A program made the position numbers and the translations under genes. 64,000 bases of DNA from Rhizophagus clarus (Eukaryota > Glomeromycota > Glomeromycetes > Glomerales > Glomeraceae), in NCBI GenBank assembly GCA_015698045.1, contig BLAL01000338.1:248001-312000 (forward strand), given 5' to 3'. How positions within the stretch are numbered: position 1 is the stretch's first letter; each line of letters begins with the position of its first letter. Under the pieces are notes generated by a model. The model was not told the origin of the DNA. It worked only from the letters and a program-made list of their open reading frames with translations, and ran no database searches. Shown here one piece after another: positions 51,633 to 61,679 of this stretch.

Positions 51633-52750
51633 TAAAGATGGGTCCTCAATTGATTTCCAAAATCCGCAATATTGCGGGTTTTGAAAATCAATTGCGCTTA
51701 GTAATTCGCAAACCCGCAAATAATCCGCAAACCCGCAAATAACCTGCAAATAATTTATAGTACCGCAAATAACCCGCAAATAATTTATAGTACCGCAAAT
51801 AACCCGCAAATAATTTATAGTACCGCAAATAACCCGCAAATAATTTATAGTACCGCAAATAACCCGCAAATCTGCAAACCTGCAAATAATCTGCAAATCC
51901 GTATAGTATCGCAAATAATCTGCAAATCCGCAAATAATTTACATTATCGCAAATTTGCGAATAAGTGGACAAAATTGTCCACTTTTAGTATATAAATAAA
52001 TTTGGTTATATTTAATTGTGAAGATTAAATTAACATGATTCATAAGTTTACAAAATGGACAAAATTGTCCACTTTTTAGTATATAAATAAATTTGGTTAT
52101 ATTTAATTGCGAAGATTAAATTAACATGATTCATGAGTTTACAAAATGGACAAAATTGTCCACTTTTTAGTATATAAATAAATTTGGTTATATTTTATTG
52201 CAAAGATTAAATTAACATGATTCATGAGTTTACAAAATGGACAAAATTGTCCACTTTTTAGTATATAAATAAATTTAGTTATATTTAATTGCGAAGATTA
52301 AATTAACATGATTCATGAGTTTACAAAATGGACAAAATTGTCCACTTTTTAGTATATAAATAAATTTGGTTATATTTAATTGCGAAGATTAAATTAACAT
52401 GATTCATGAGTTTACAAAATGGACAAAATTGTCCACTTTTTAGTATATAAATAAATTTGGTTATATTTTATTGCAAAGATTAAATTAACATGATTCATGA
52501 GTTTACAAAATGGACAAAATTGTCCACTTTTTAAAAAAAATGATCATGTGAAGATGATCTACAGTCAATCATAATTTTTGAGATTATTCGGATTATTTGC
52601 GGATTATTTGCGGATTTGCGGATTATTTGCGGATTTGCGGATTATTTGCGATTGCGGATTTGCGAATAATTATTCTTCAAAATCCGCAATGTTCCGCAAT
52701 ATCGCAAATCGCAATTAATCCGCAATTAGGGTATTGCGGACACATCTTTA
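51633..52750. mobile_element. 1.1-kb hAT-like non-autonomous element with perfect 8-bp target duplication
   Basis: CCAATTAG flanks it on both sides (51625-51632 and 52751-52758). Ends are TAAAGATGGGTCC on the left and the inverse TAAAGATGTGTCC on the right. Subterminal regions are CCGCAAATAA and CGGATTATTTG repeats in opposite orientations. The core is an array of seven 91-93 bp units (51960-52530). No transposase. This is the youngest layer of the nest at this side. Confidence 0.85.
51960..52530. repeat. Seven 91-93 bp units, each with a GTGGACAAAATTGTCCAC-type hairpin
   Basis: GGACAAAATTGTCCAC recurs near 51967, 52055, 52146, 52237, 52328, 52421 and 52512. Between the hairpins are TAGTATATAAATAAATTTGG and GATTAAATTAACATGATTCA blocks. 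Arms are seven to eight bases around two A. Units are nearly identical, so the array is recent. Confidence 0.9.
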
Positions 52751-52801
52751 CCAATTAGTTACATGACCGATTGATGACTGATTTAACTCCATTTGACCTG
52801 T

Positions 52802-54070
52802 ATTTTTTACATATGAATTAACAAAAAAAAAATGTTTTTTGCAACATTTTTTAATTGTGTTGATAAAAAAATATTGCAAGCCATTTTTACACATGAAATA
52901 ATGAATGAAAAATATTTTTTTTAATATTTTTTAATTGGATTAATAAAAAAAATATTGCAAAATGTTTTTTTATATATGAATTAATAAAAAAAAATGTTTT
53001 TTGCAACATTTTTTAATTAGATTAATAAAAAATATTGTGTAATATTTTTTTTAATAATTTATAACAAAAAAAAATATTTTCATAACATTTTTTAATTGTA
53101 TTAATAAAAAACGTTGCAAAACATTTTTACATATAAAATATGAATAAAAAATGTTATGAAATATTTTTTACACATGAAATACAAATAAAAAATGTTTTTC
53201 TCGACATTTTTTAATTAGATTAATAAAAAAATGCTGCGAACATTTTTTTTAGCAATTTAGCTTACAAAAAATTTTTTTGTAACATTTTTTGATGATATTA
53301 ATAAAAATGTTGTGAAACATTTTTTATATATGAATTAACAAAAAAAAACATTTTTCGCAATATTTTTTAATTATGTTAATAAAAAAATGTTGCAACCCAT
53401 TTTTTACATATAAAATAACAAATGAAAAATGTTTTTCTCAATATTTTTTAATTGAATTAATAAAAAAAATGTTGCAAACCAGTTTTTTTTTAGCAATTTA
53501 TTTAACAAAAAAACATTTTCACAATGTTTTTTGATGATATTAACAAAACGTTGCAAAACATTTTTTACATATGAATTAACAAAAAAAAAAAACATTTTTT
53601 GCAACATTTTTTAATTGTATTAATAAAAAAATGTTGTTAACAATTTTTTTTAATAATTTATTAAATAAAATATTGCAAAACATTTTTTTAAAATAATTTA
53701 CTGATATAATACCATTTTTGCTATGTTCTTTTAATGGTATTAATAACAAATATTAAATCAACTAATAATTTGATGAATTATTTAATAACCATCAAATTAT
53801 CTGATCAATTTGTTATTTTTTTACTAATAAAATGCATTTTCTTATTAGTAAAATATTAAAATCTGCAATGGCATTGCAGATTTTATTTAATCTGGGTTAA
53901 TCTGACTGAGTTAAGTCAAGTTTTAATTTAAACTTAGAATCAACTCAAATCAGGATCAACTTGTGACTCAAATCATCATCATGTGATAGAAAAATCTTTA
54001 AATCAAACTTGATTCAACTTGATTCAACTCGTAAGTTGACCTAGGTTGACTTAACTCATTCAAAGCACTA
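52802..54070. mobile_element. hAT-like element, right arm
   Basis: The satellite of TTTTTTGCAACATTTTTTAA units (52802-53680) resembles that of the left arm. Near the end are GTTAAGTCAAG, CAACTTGATTCAACTC and GACTTAACTCATTCAAAGCA, and the last base is at 54070. AATATTAA follows. The short minus-strand frame at 53404-53607 comes from the satellite. Confidence 0.7.
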
Positions 54071-54078
54071 AATATTAA

Positions 54079-55681
54079 CATATGAAAAAATTCTCGATTA
54101 ACTGAATTTTATTAATTATAGACTATATACCATTATACGAAGTAAAGTTATAAAACAGCATATATAAAAATAATCCTTTTTATAATAAATTTTTTTATAG
54201 CAAATTTTTTTTCTAGTAAAATAAAGATGACTAATATACTAATGGTCTTATAATTATTTAATAAAATGATAATTTTTTTTTAAATACATAATATATGAAG
54301 GATACAAAATATTTTATAAAAGATAATTAACAAATCATTTTGTAATGTCAAAATATTAAGTTATATCATCAATTTCATTAGCTTTATATTTGCATATTAA
54401 AGTTAACTCCATCTGCATGGCATCTATCTATTATCTATATTTCATCTAGCATCCCTATAAAAATAAAAGTAGAAAGTTTTTTAAAGAAAATAATAATAAT
54501 GCCTCTCCCAGCCTTTCTTATTTTAATTCTAAAAATCTGGTCATGTTTTTTATCCAGCAACATTACATAAAAGAAAAAAAAAATTAATAATTTAATTAAT
54601 TAAAAAAACAATGAAAAACACTTTCCCAATTCTTCCTTATCTTAATTCTAAAAGTCCAATCATATTTTTTATCTAGCAATATTACAAAAAAGAAAAAAAA
54701 ATAAATAATTAATTAATTAAAAAAAAAATAATAAAAAACACCTTCTCAATTTTCTCTTACCTTAATTCCTAAAATCCAGTTATGTTTTTTGTTTGGCAAC
54801 ACTACAAAAAAGAAAAAAAAAATAAATAATTAATTAATAATGAAAAGCATCTTTCCCAACTCTCTATTACCTTAATTCCAAAAGTCTGGTCATGTTTTTT
54901 ATCCAACAACATTAAAAAAAGAAAAAAAAATAAATAATTAATTAATTAAAAATAAATAACACCTCTCCAATTCTTCCTTACCTTAATTTCAAAAGTTTGG
55001 TTATGCTTTTTGTCTAGCAATATTACAAAAAAAAAAAAAAAATCAATTAATTAAATAAAAAAATAATGAAAACACCTTCTCTAACCCTTCTTTACCTTAA
55101 TTTCAAAAGTCTAGTCATACTTTTTATCTAGTAACACTACAAAAAAGAAAAAAAAATAATACATTAAATAAAAAAAAATAATGAAAAACACCTTTTTAAC
55201 CCCCTTTTTATCTTAATTCCAAAAGTCTGGTTATGTTTTTCATCTGATAATACTATAAAAAAAGAAAAAAAAAATTAATTAATTAAATAAAAATGAAAAA
55301 TACTTCACCAACCCTCTCTTACCTTAATTCCAAAAATTTGATCATGTTTTTCATCTGGTAATACTATAAAAAAGAAAAAAAAAATAATTAATTAAATAAA
55401 AAAACAATAAAAAACACCTCTCCAACCCTCTCTTACTTTAATTCCAAAAGTCCAGTCATACACTCATACTTTTCATCTGGTAACATTACAGAAAAAAAAA
55501 ATTTTTTTTTCTAGATCAGATAATCAGATTATCTAATTAGATCAGCAAGTCATATAACTCTATCTTTATATCAAATAATTTGCTATACTATACCAAATAA
55601 TTTGTTATAGCATTAACAAATTTTTTATAATGAAGGTCTGATTGACCTGAATATTAACTTTGTTATATTGAAGTGTGACTG
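54079..55681 (-). mobile_element. Pogo-like transposon copy 2, main fragment
   Basis: Resumes the pogo-like sequence that stops at 4892 (CATATGAAAAAATTCTCGAT and on, as in copy 1 read in reverse). It carries about nine units of the 110-120 bp array and ends AAGTGTGACTG at 55681, followed by TA. Copy 1 (2111-3394) is in the opposite orientation. Confidence 0.75.
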
Positions 55682-56219
55682 TATATATGAAAAGGATATA
55701 CTAACAATACAAGATTTTTGAATTAATATAGTAATTTATTTTTTTTTTTTTTTTTTTTTTTTAATTCAAAGGTCGTGTTATTTTTATTGTTAAATATTCG
55801 AAAACAAATATTTTATACAACACCTAAATAACCCCCCCCCCAGCTCAGCTAAGTGTGACCCATGAACAATATAGTAATTTAAGAATAAAGTAAAAAATTA
55901 TTATTGTATATAAATAAAAATTATAAATAAAATAATAATTTAAAATTACTAATATATGAAAAAAAAATACTATAAAATTTTTTTTGCAAAAAAAGATATT
56001 TAAAATTTTTTTTTTTAAATTTAAAACTAAAAAAAAAAATTGATTAAAAATTTGTCATATTTGCTACAATTTTGGTTATATAATAGTGATTTTTTTATGA
56101 TAATGCTAAAATAATTCTTATTTCATGTGTAATCTTATTTTTTGAATTGGCCATATGATCATATATGATTTTTAACTAATCACAATTTGTGTTGATCGTC
56201 TAAATTTAACTAATCAAAA
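55682..56219. other. AT-rich intergenic sequence with homopolymer runs
   Basis: Contains a T run of about 24 at 55739-55762 and a C run at 55831-55841. No gene seen. Confidence 0.5.
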
Positions 56220-56908
56220 GGGATGCCTAAAGTAGCAAATCATGTGATCATAATAAAATATTTGTTGTCTGTATTTGGCTAAAATTATCAGGACACTTAT
56301 GAGTATCTTGTTATTCAATGATCCAAATAAAGACTTATTAGATTCAACTTATTATGACAGATCGAATGGTGGCTAGCTTATATATCTAACCTTAATATAT
56401 AGATTACAAGATAATTGCCAAAATGTTCAAAATATGTTTTTAAATCTATCAATCCTGGAGTCATAATCTAGATGCGTCTTAATGAAACAGTTCAAATGAG
56501 TATTTAATAGTCAAATTTGAATCACTGGTTGGCAAGATATTATTACAAACATGTTTTAGTCAGAATTTTTAATTTAAGAAAAATTGGATGTTTTAGTAAT
56601 TATCTTCTGATTTATTAATACTAAATGTACAGTATGTGCCAATCACTATTTGACTCATTTTGATACGATATATTCAATGAGCCTTTATTCATCAAATTTG
56701 GATCATTGGATAATGAGATAATCATGTGTTTCAATAATTTTGGTCACCATCTGTACTCTTTCATTTTTATTAAGTATGATATTCAAAAATTTTTTGGTTA
56801 ATAAATCCTATATGTTACACCCTATTTGTCATATTTGTAATTTCTTAATACTGTAATGTGGGCCAAAATCTGTATAAATTGGGTAACCCCCCATTTTAGA
56901 TGACCCCC
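56220..56908. mobile_element. Diverged, enlarged copy of the GGGGTCGTCTAAAG MITE, inverted relative to 63721-63950
   Basis: The left part (GGATGCCTAAAGTAGCAAAT) and right part (CCTATATGTTACACCCTATT to TTTTAGATGACCCCC) match the MITE at the far right when that is reversed. About 440 extra bases (56285-56720) lie between; they include ACAGATCGAATGGTGG, close to the ACAGGTCGAATGGTGG terminus at 5811. No clean target duplication. Confidence 0.6.
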
Positions 56909-57015
56909 AATTAAGAAAAAACTCAAATTAGTCACTGCAACACTGCAACTGATGATCAAAATATTTTTCCACATTTATTATAATAAAAAGCAGAATAGCA
57001 AAAAGAATATTACCA

Positions 57016-57306
57016 ATGTCGCAACTTATAGAATTTTATAGTAAAGTATGTGTTGCTAGAAGCGTAAAATTTGTCACTAATGAAGCAAGTAAAGAAGAAG
57101 TTGGCATGTCAGAGGGTGACAGATTTTCTCATAGCCTAGCAATGATATTAGCAAGAGACAGTGAAGTGGTAGCGGTTAACTTGAAAATTTTACCCAATAA
57201 GTATAGAGTTTACATTTCAAAGAATGATGATTGGCTTGATAGAGATATTGAATATCTTGACGAAATTAAACAACTCTTGACAAATTTATCTAAAAATGCC
57301 CCATGA
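57016..57306 (+). CDS. Upstream frame of the deaminase locus
   Basis: A 96-residue frame (MSQLIEFYSKVCVARSVKFV ... GDRFSHSLAMILARDSEVVA VNLKILPNKYRVYISKNDDW ... YLDEIKQLLTNLSKNAP). It overlaps the next frame by four bases (ATGA). The content looks like the N-terminal part of the fungal OTT_1508-like deaminase protein. Whether the two frames are one gene with a frame change, or two products, is open. Confidence 0.55.
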   Translation: MSQLIEFYSKVCVARSVKFVTNEASKEEVGMSEGDRFSHSLAMILARDSEVVAVNLKILPNKYRVYISKNDDWLDRDIEYLDEIKQLLTNLSKNAP

Positions 57307-58256
57307 GATTCGCACAAGTAGCCAAAAGTAATGATATGCATGCTTTATTTGTTAATGTATTGAAGTACTGTTCTGATAAGTTAGAACGTAGGTTGGTCAA
57401 ACTTAAGAAAGATATATGGGATAATAAAGATGAACCATATATTAAATCTTTCCTAGAATTTCTAAAATCTTATGAAATTGATGTTGATAATCTAGATGAG
57501 GTTGATGAATACGATATAACCATAGCTTGTTGCGAGTATTATAAAGACAATAAAAATGAAGAGCATCCGCAAAGATTCCTAAAACACATCAAAAAAGTGG
57601 GATCCTATTCTGCATCTGTGATGGATATTGTAAATTGTGCATGTAAAGAAAAATATAAACCATTATTTTCTTGTATAGACTTGCATTTATTGGAACCTGT
57701 TCATGTCAATCAACCCATATCTCCATGGAAAGATATTGTCACAAAGTTTATTCCTAATCAAAAGAATCTTGAAGAATTCAAGAAAAATTGTTTAGAAAAT
57801 TCTGAAACAAAGAAGAGACTATATGAGATATATGGTGGCATAGGTAGACAATTGGATCATGAAACAACTAATCACATATATTTACATGCAGAGTTGAACA
57901 TATTGACCAACACTGACATACTAAGTAAGGAACATAATGAATTTATAACAGTATCCAAAAAATGTTGTTACTTATGTGAATCATACATCAACTTTTTACG
58001 ATCCAAAGGATATAAAATTACTGTTTCAGGGACACATAAGAAGTTATATCACAGATGGATGCTTCCAGATACTTATGAAGAATTTGTGAAAAATGTTCTA
58101 TGTGACCTTGATGAGATCATAGAGAGTGGAATAGGACGATATACTAAAATAACTGCTAAATCTGATAGCGATGGAGAAAGTGCTGATTCTGATAATCCAA
58201 AAGGAAAATATTTTGATATGATGAGGAGGGTTCTTAAGGGTGCAAAAAAAAATTAG
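57303..58256 (+). CDS. OTT_1508-like nucleic acid/nucleotide deaminase domain protein
   Basis: A 317-residue frame. The zinc site is NHIYLHAELNIL (HAE at residues 195-197) and KKCCYLCESYINFL (CxxC at 222-225). After it comes GYKITVSGTHKKLYHRWMLP, the GsHgklY.W.lP end that marks the OTT_1508-like deaminase family (Pfam OTT_1508_deam). His, Glu and both Cys needed for a deaminase site are present. The N-terminal half is helical (LERRLVKLKKDIWDNKDEPY). The C-terminus is acidic and then basic (KSDSDGESADSDNPKGK). The family is widespread in fungi; substrate and role are unknown, with roles in editing or in defence against mobile DNA proposed for relatives. Confidence 0.75.
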   Translation: MRFAQVAKSNDMHALFVNVLKYCSDKLERRLVKLKKDIWDNKDEPYIKSFLEFLKSYEIDVDNLDEVDEYDITIACCEYYKDNKNEEHPQRFLKHIKKVGSYSASVMDIVNCACKEKYKPLFSCIDLHLLEPVHVNQPISPWKDIVTKFIPNQKNLEEFKKNCLENSETKKRLYEIYGGIGRQLDHETTNHIYLHAELNILTNTDILSKEHNEFITVSKKCCYLCESYINFLRSKGYKITVSGTHKKLYHRWMLPDTYEEFVKNVLCDLDEIIESGIGRYTKITAKSDSDGESADSDNPKGKYFDMMRRVLKGAKKN

Positions 58257-59127
58257 GAATAATTCCAACCTATGATTCAGATATTCAGCAACGTTGCTTG
58301 ATTAACAATATTTAGTGAGAATAAAGGAACATTTTTATCAATAATACAAAAATTGCTACATTTAAAAAGTTAAACGAAATCTTTACTCTTATAAATGAAT
58401 TGCCAGTGCTAAACTAACAAAATCTATTTTAGTGGTGGACGTTTAAAGGGAGGAAACATCTCGATGCCTAACCCATAAAATGAGAGTTCCTTCCCGCTTC
58501 TCAATGCTAATTTTTCCAATATCTATGCGCCTATCTAATATGCTTATATAATTTCCGAAGTAAATTAACTATGTCTGTTATTGTTCAAACCAAATATTCC
58601 GAGATGATAATATTTCAGATCTATTGCAAAATTCCAGAGCAAAATTATCAGAGGTAAAAAATAACCGATTCACTCTTACCTTTATATTTCGTTTTCTCGA
58701 TATTTCACATTCATTGTATGCTCTTGGATGGAATTCACTGCCGGACTTTCTAATTTGCGATACACTGCGCCGAATTTCGAAAATTGTTGAGAAAATTTTT
58801 TACAAGACTGAAATTATCTTCTTAAAAATGCCAAGAAAAAATGTTTATTACACGCAATAAATAAATACAAGTAGCCAAAAAAATACATGAGAAAATTTCT
58901 ATGCTAAATAAAGCTACCTAAGGACCTATACTAAATAAATATTTTTCACTGACTTCGAGTATGTGAGAAGTCGATTCCGCCCTATGATCAAAGATTTATT
59001 TCTCAGCTTTATCACATCATAGGTGCAACCGTAAAGAATCTTCACGCAATCACGCATGGTATTCATGAGGTATTTCCTCATCAGTGATTGTTGTACTAAA
59101 AATTTTTATTTGATACACGCAAGGAAT
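58257..59127. other. Intergenic sequence with relic pieces
   Basis: The 78-codon frame at 58624-58860 has no recognisable content. At 59030-59046 is CGTAAAGAATCTTCACG, the near copy of the hairpin at 33135. Confidence 0.35.
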
Positions 59128-59164
59128 AAATACAATAGTTCGGATCTCTACCCGTGATACATGA
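59128..59164 (-). promoter_or_regulatory. Conserved 3'-flank motif of CRN-type genes, copy 2 (worn)
   Basis: TACAATAGTTCGGATCTCTA followed by CCCGTGATACATGA, aligned with the motifs at 37674 and 59448. The stem is not preserved. The sequence at 59165-59400 resembles worn CRN-type 3' coding sequence, so this is probably the flank of a decayed gene. Confidence 0.4.
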
Positions 59165-59400
59165 AGTTATTACGTTACTACGTCTATCCGCCTATCCTTT
59201 CATTCTCCTCTACATTTTCCGCATCTGCTGTTACCCCCATATATTATCCAAATTGTACTCATGTTTGCTTTGTGTTTGCGAGATAGTGAAAACAATCTGA
59301 ACGGCGACCATGCAAAGCTTCATCTTTTTTGGACAGTAGCTTGATCAAATGTCACCAGCTAGTACGTCTTCATAGGCCTCAATGTTTTATAACACTCCAA
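59165..59400 (-). pseudogene. Small relic of a CRN-type nuclease 3' end
   Basis: Short stretches such as CCATATATTATCCAAATTGT and TTTGCTTTGTGTTTGCGAGA resemble the part of the gene at 37731-38654 around 37990-38060. Position and flank fit a decayed copy. Very little remains. Confidence 0.3.
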
Positions 59401-59447
59401 ATAAAAAATCACGTGCGCGTGAACAATTGTTATTAATACATGCAAAA

Positions 59448-59482
59448 ATACAAAGTTCGGGACGTAACCCGTGATGCATGCC
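59448..59482 (-). promoter_or_regulatory. Conserved 3'-flank hairpin of CRN-type genes, copy 3
   Basis: GTTCGGGACGTAACCCGTGA with a CGGG/CCCG stem, then TGCATG, about 125 bases downstream of the stop of the nuclease gene at 59608. Upstream of it TATTAATACATGC matches TATTAATACAATGC at about 37654. Confidence 0.5.
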
Positions 59483-59607
59483 GATTTTTTTTTCTATGCT
59501 AATGTTTATACATACGATTATTTTTTCGAAAAAGATAAGACTATCTTATTTATTTTCTGGTTTTACCCACTTCAATGATTCCTGCGATTCTATCTGGCGA
59601 TCAAATA

Positions 59608-60324
59608 TCACTTGATTTGCCCAAACAAATTCTTGAGTTTTTCAAGCATAAGGCTTTTGTCAAACACACTCTCGTTAATAGGAAAAGTAAATGGTGTTCG
59701 CGAACTCAATAATACCTCAACATTCCCATTATCATTGTCATTACATTCGCCAGTAGTGACTAACTTAATTATGACCCAGTCGACCCCTGTCGAAACGATA
59801 CCATACATTACATCTTCACGTAAAGCCTCATTATATGTTCGTTTCTTTTTATTACGTTGAGACGAAGTTTGTAACTGAATTGCATTCTGGCCAACACCCT
59901 GGTTAATATCCTCCCTTTTAGCCTCGGTAACGACAATAATCGTATCTCCAATCTTGATAACCCAATCCACTGGCCCTTTACCATGACTTCCAGATAACTC
60001 GTATTCTGGACATACTTTCACTTCTCCATCATAGCAAGAGGCTACGCCGTGAAGAACGGAAGAAATAAATTCGCGTCTTGTTGAATCGTTTGCACTAGTT
60101 ACGTGAATGCAAGTCTTATGCTTCATAGCTATATCTTCCAAAACGTGCTCCAATACCTTTTTGTAATCGTGGATCTGGCATGTTTTTAAGTTTATCACTG
60201 AAGAACGCGAATTTGTGCTACATAGCAATATACAGGCCAGTGAAATTTTTAATGAATTAAGAATTAAGATTCTTCGCAGTTGGTTGTCGCAATTGTTGCA
60301 TGGATCTGGTATATTGTTGATCAC
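59608..60324 (-). CDS. CRN-type PD-(D/E)XK nuclease-domain protein
   Basis: A 238-residue frame that looks whole. It starts MINNIPDPCNNCDNQLRRIL; CQIHDYKKVLEHVLEDIAMK, FISSVLHGVASCYDGEVKVC and PEYELSGSHGKGPVDWVIKI follow. The nuclease core has D in GPVDWVI, E and K in VVTEAKRED, and Q in GVGQNAIQLQ, the pattern D...ExK...Q of this fold. Then VMYGIVSTGVDWVIIKLVTT and an end LEKLKNLFGQIK. This is the domain found at the C-terminus of Rhizophagus Crinkler-type proteins. The header and NTPase domains are absent here; a short N-terminal helix takes their place. A CRN-type 3'-flank hairpin lies downstream. Confidence 0.7.
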   Translation of the reverse strand: MINNIPDPCNNCDNQLRRILILNSLKISLACILLCSTNSRSSVINLKTCQIHDYKKVLEHVLEDIAMKHKTCIHVTSANDSTRREFISSVLHGVASCYDGEVKVCPEYELSGSHGKGPVDWVIKIGDTIIVVTEAKREDINQGVGQNAIQLQTSSQRNKKKRTYNEALREDVMYGIVSTGVDWVIIKLVTTGECNDNDNGNVEVLLSSRTPFTFPINESVFDKSLMLEKLKNLFGQIK

Positions 60325-61286
60325 ATTTGGTAAAACTTGCTGATTTTCAAAATCATTTTTCTATTTATGTTCTTGTCCTGGTTAAATAAATGGTTGAATA
60401 AACGGTTGAATAACATCGGCAATTGTTTGTGATTATTTTTGTATTTTGTTAAATTTGAAGGAAATTGAAACGATTTTAGGACCTTATAATAAAATCGATT
60501 TGAAGTTTAAAATACATATAAAAAATTACATTACTAGATTGCGATAATGAAAAAATTACCATAAAAAATTACATGCAGAAAAGGATAAACGCCATCTTTT
60601 GAATTATTTTCATTAAAGTCTAAATAGAGTAAGAGACTTATATTTTGTGAATAGTTTTTGAAGGAAAAAAAAACTTGTTTGTTGAATGTAACCATAATTA
60701 TGATTCGTACATAATGTAAATATTTATCGGTAACCATATTGAATTAAATAATGAGCGATCGAGTAACTTTAATTATAAAGAAATAGATATTGTTTGATCA
60801 GAGTATAATATTCCAAAAGTTTGAGATTTTCACAATGAAGCAAATTACAATTCATCATTCATAACCCGGTTTCATAACGATTAACAATAAGAAGAATTTC
60901 TAAAACTTCAGTTTTCAATTTTAATTGAAAAATATTAATATTAATATTTTATACTATACTTTTTTTAAAAGGAAAAAGTTATTAAAAAGTATTGAAATTT
61001 TTATGAAATTCGATGCAATACCAACAACGGAACCTCGATAAACCGGAACTGGAACTTTCGATAGTTTCGATAGAATTTATTATTTATTTTTATTTTTACT
61101 GTAGGTAGTAACCACAGAAAAAGTAATTACATTAAAATACAACAACAGATGGCATTGTAATAAATAACTGTTTCAGTCAGTAAAAAATCAATACTGTAAC
61201 ATGATCAATGGGACACGTGATGTAAATTAACATCACGAAACAAATGTAAGACAAAAAGCACAGTACATTAAGTGCATTATGAATTC

Positions 61287-61317
<31 letters not shown>

Positions 61318-61429
61318 CTTAAATGGAAAGGAATCTTATTAAAAGCAATATAAGATTTCATCCTCTTAAATACAAGAAATCTTAAGATTACAAATGCATC
61401 ATATGGCAAGAGTATATTCTTGCCTACGA
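60325..61429. other. AT-rich intergenic sequence
   Basis: GGTTGAATAAACGGTTGAAT near 60393 is a short repeat, and a T run followed by an A run lies at 61288-61317. No gene seen. Confidence 0.4.
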
Positions 61430-61678
61430 AAAACTTGCATTAGAGGGTTGGGTTGCGAAATTGAAGCGATGTTTCCATTAGACGTGGGCTGATAGACGTA
61501 GCAATTATTATTTGCTTGAGATGTTGGAAAAACATTATCATCATTTATGGAAAAGTCAGAACTGGCGACAACAATATTTGGAGAATATTCCTGTTCCGGT
61601 TGAATGATAGCAGCGGTTGATTCTAAATTATTGAATTCAGTAATGTGAGTTTATGTGAAGGATTACTGTTATCCATGG
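61430..61678 (-). pseudogene. Low-complexity protein gene, worn copy of the gene at 62786-63250
   Basis: On the minus strand a start MDNSNPSHKLTLL at 61678 and, in another frame, AIIQPEQEYSPNIVVASSDF, SINDDNVFPTSQANNN and YQPTSNGN parallel IIQPEHERSIYNAVSDFSAA, NDDNIFQTTHINNN and THQPLSEST of the other copy. The upstream regions share TTATAATAAAA and GATTTYTGCGG (61762 and 63312). Frame shift and a stop early in the coding part suggest it is decayed, unless a short intron corrects the frame. Confidence 0.45.
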
Positions 61679-61679
61679 T

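Larger units (their letters stand above)
51431..52801. mobile_element. Right terminus of the ACAGGTC-type element (interrupted)
   Basis: On the minus strand it starts at 52801 with ACAGGTCAAATGGAGTTAAA, then ATCAGTCATCAATCGGTCAT, the inverse of the terminus at 5811. ATCAGTCATCAAT and GATTGGTAACC repeats continue at 51431-51632. Between them sits a later insertion (51633-52750). ATTTT follows at 52802-52806, as at 5806-5810. Confidence 0.6.

Noticed and set aside
51603-51972. Repeated YLRVICGTINYL frames on the minus strand
   Set aside because: Translation of the CCGCAAATAACCCGCAAATAAT repeat of a transposon.
58624-58860. 78-codon frame between deaminase and nuclease
   Set aside because: No recognisable content, low-information region with relics of other genes.
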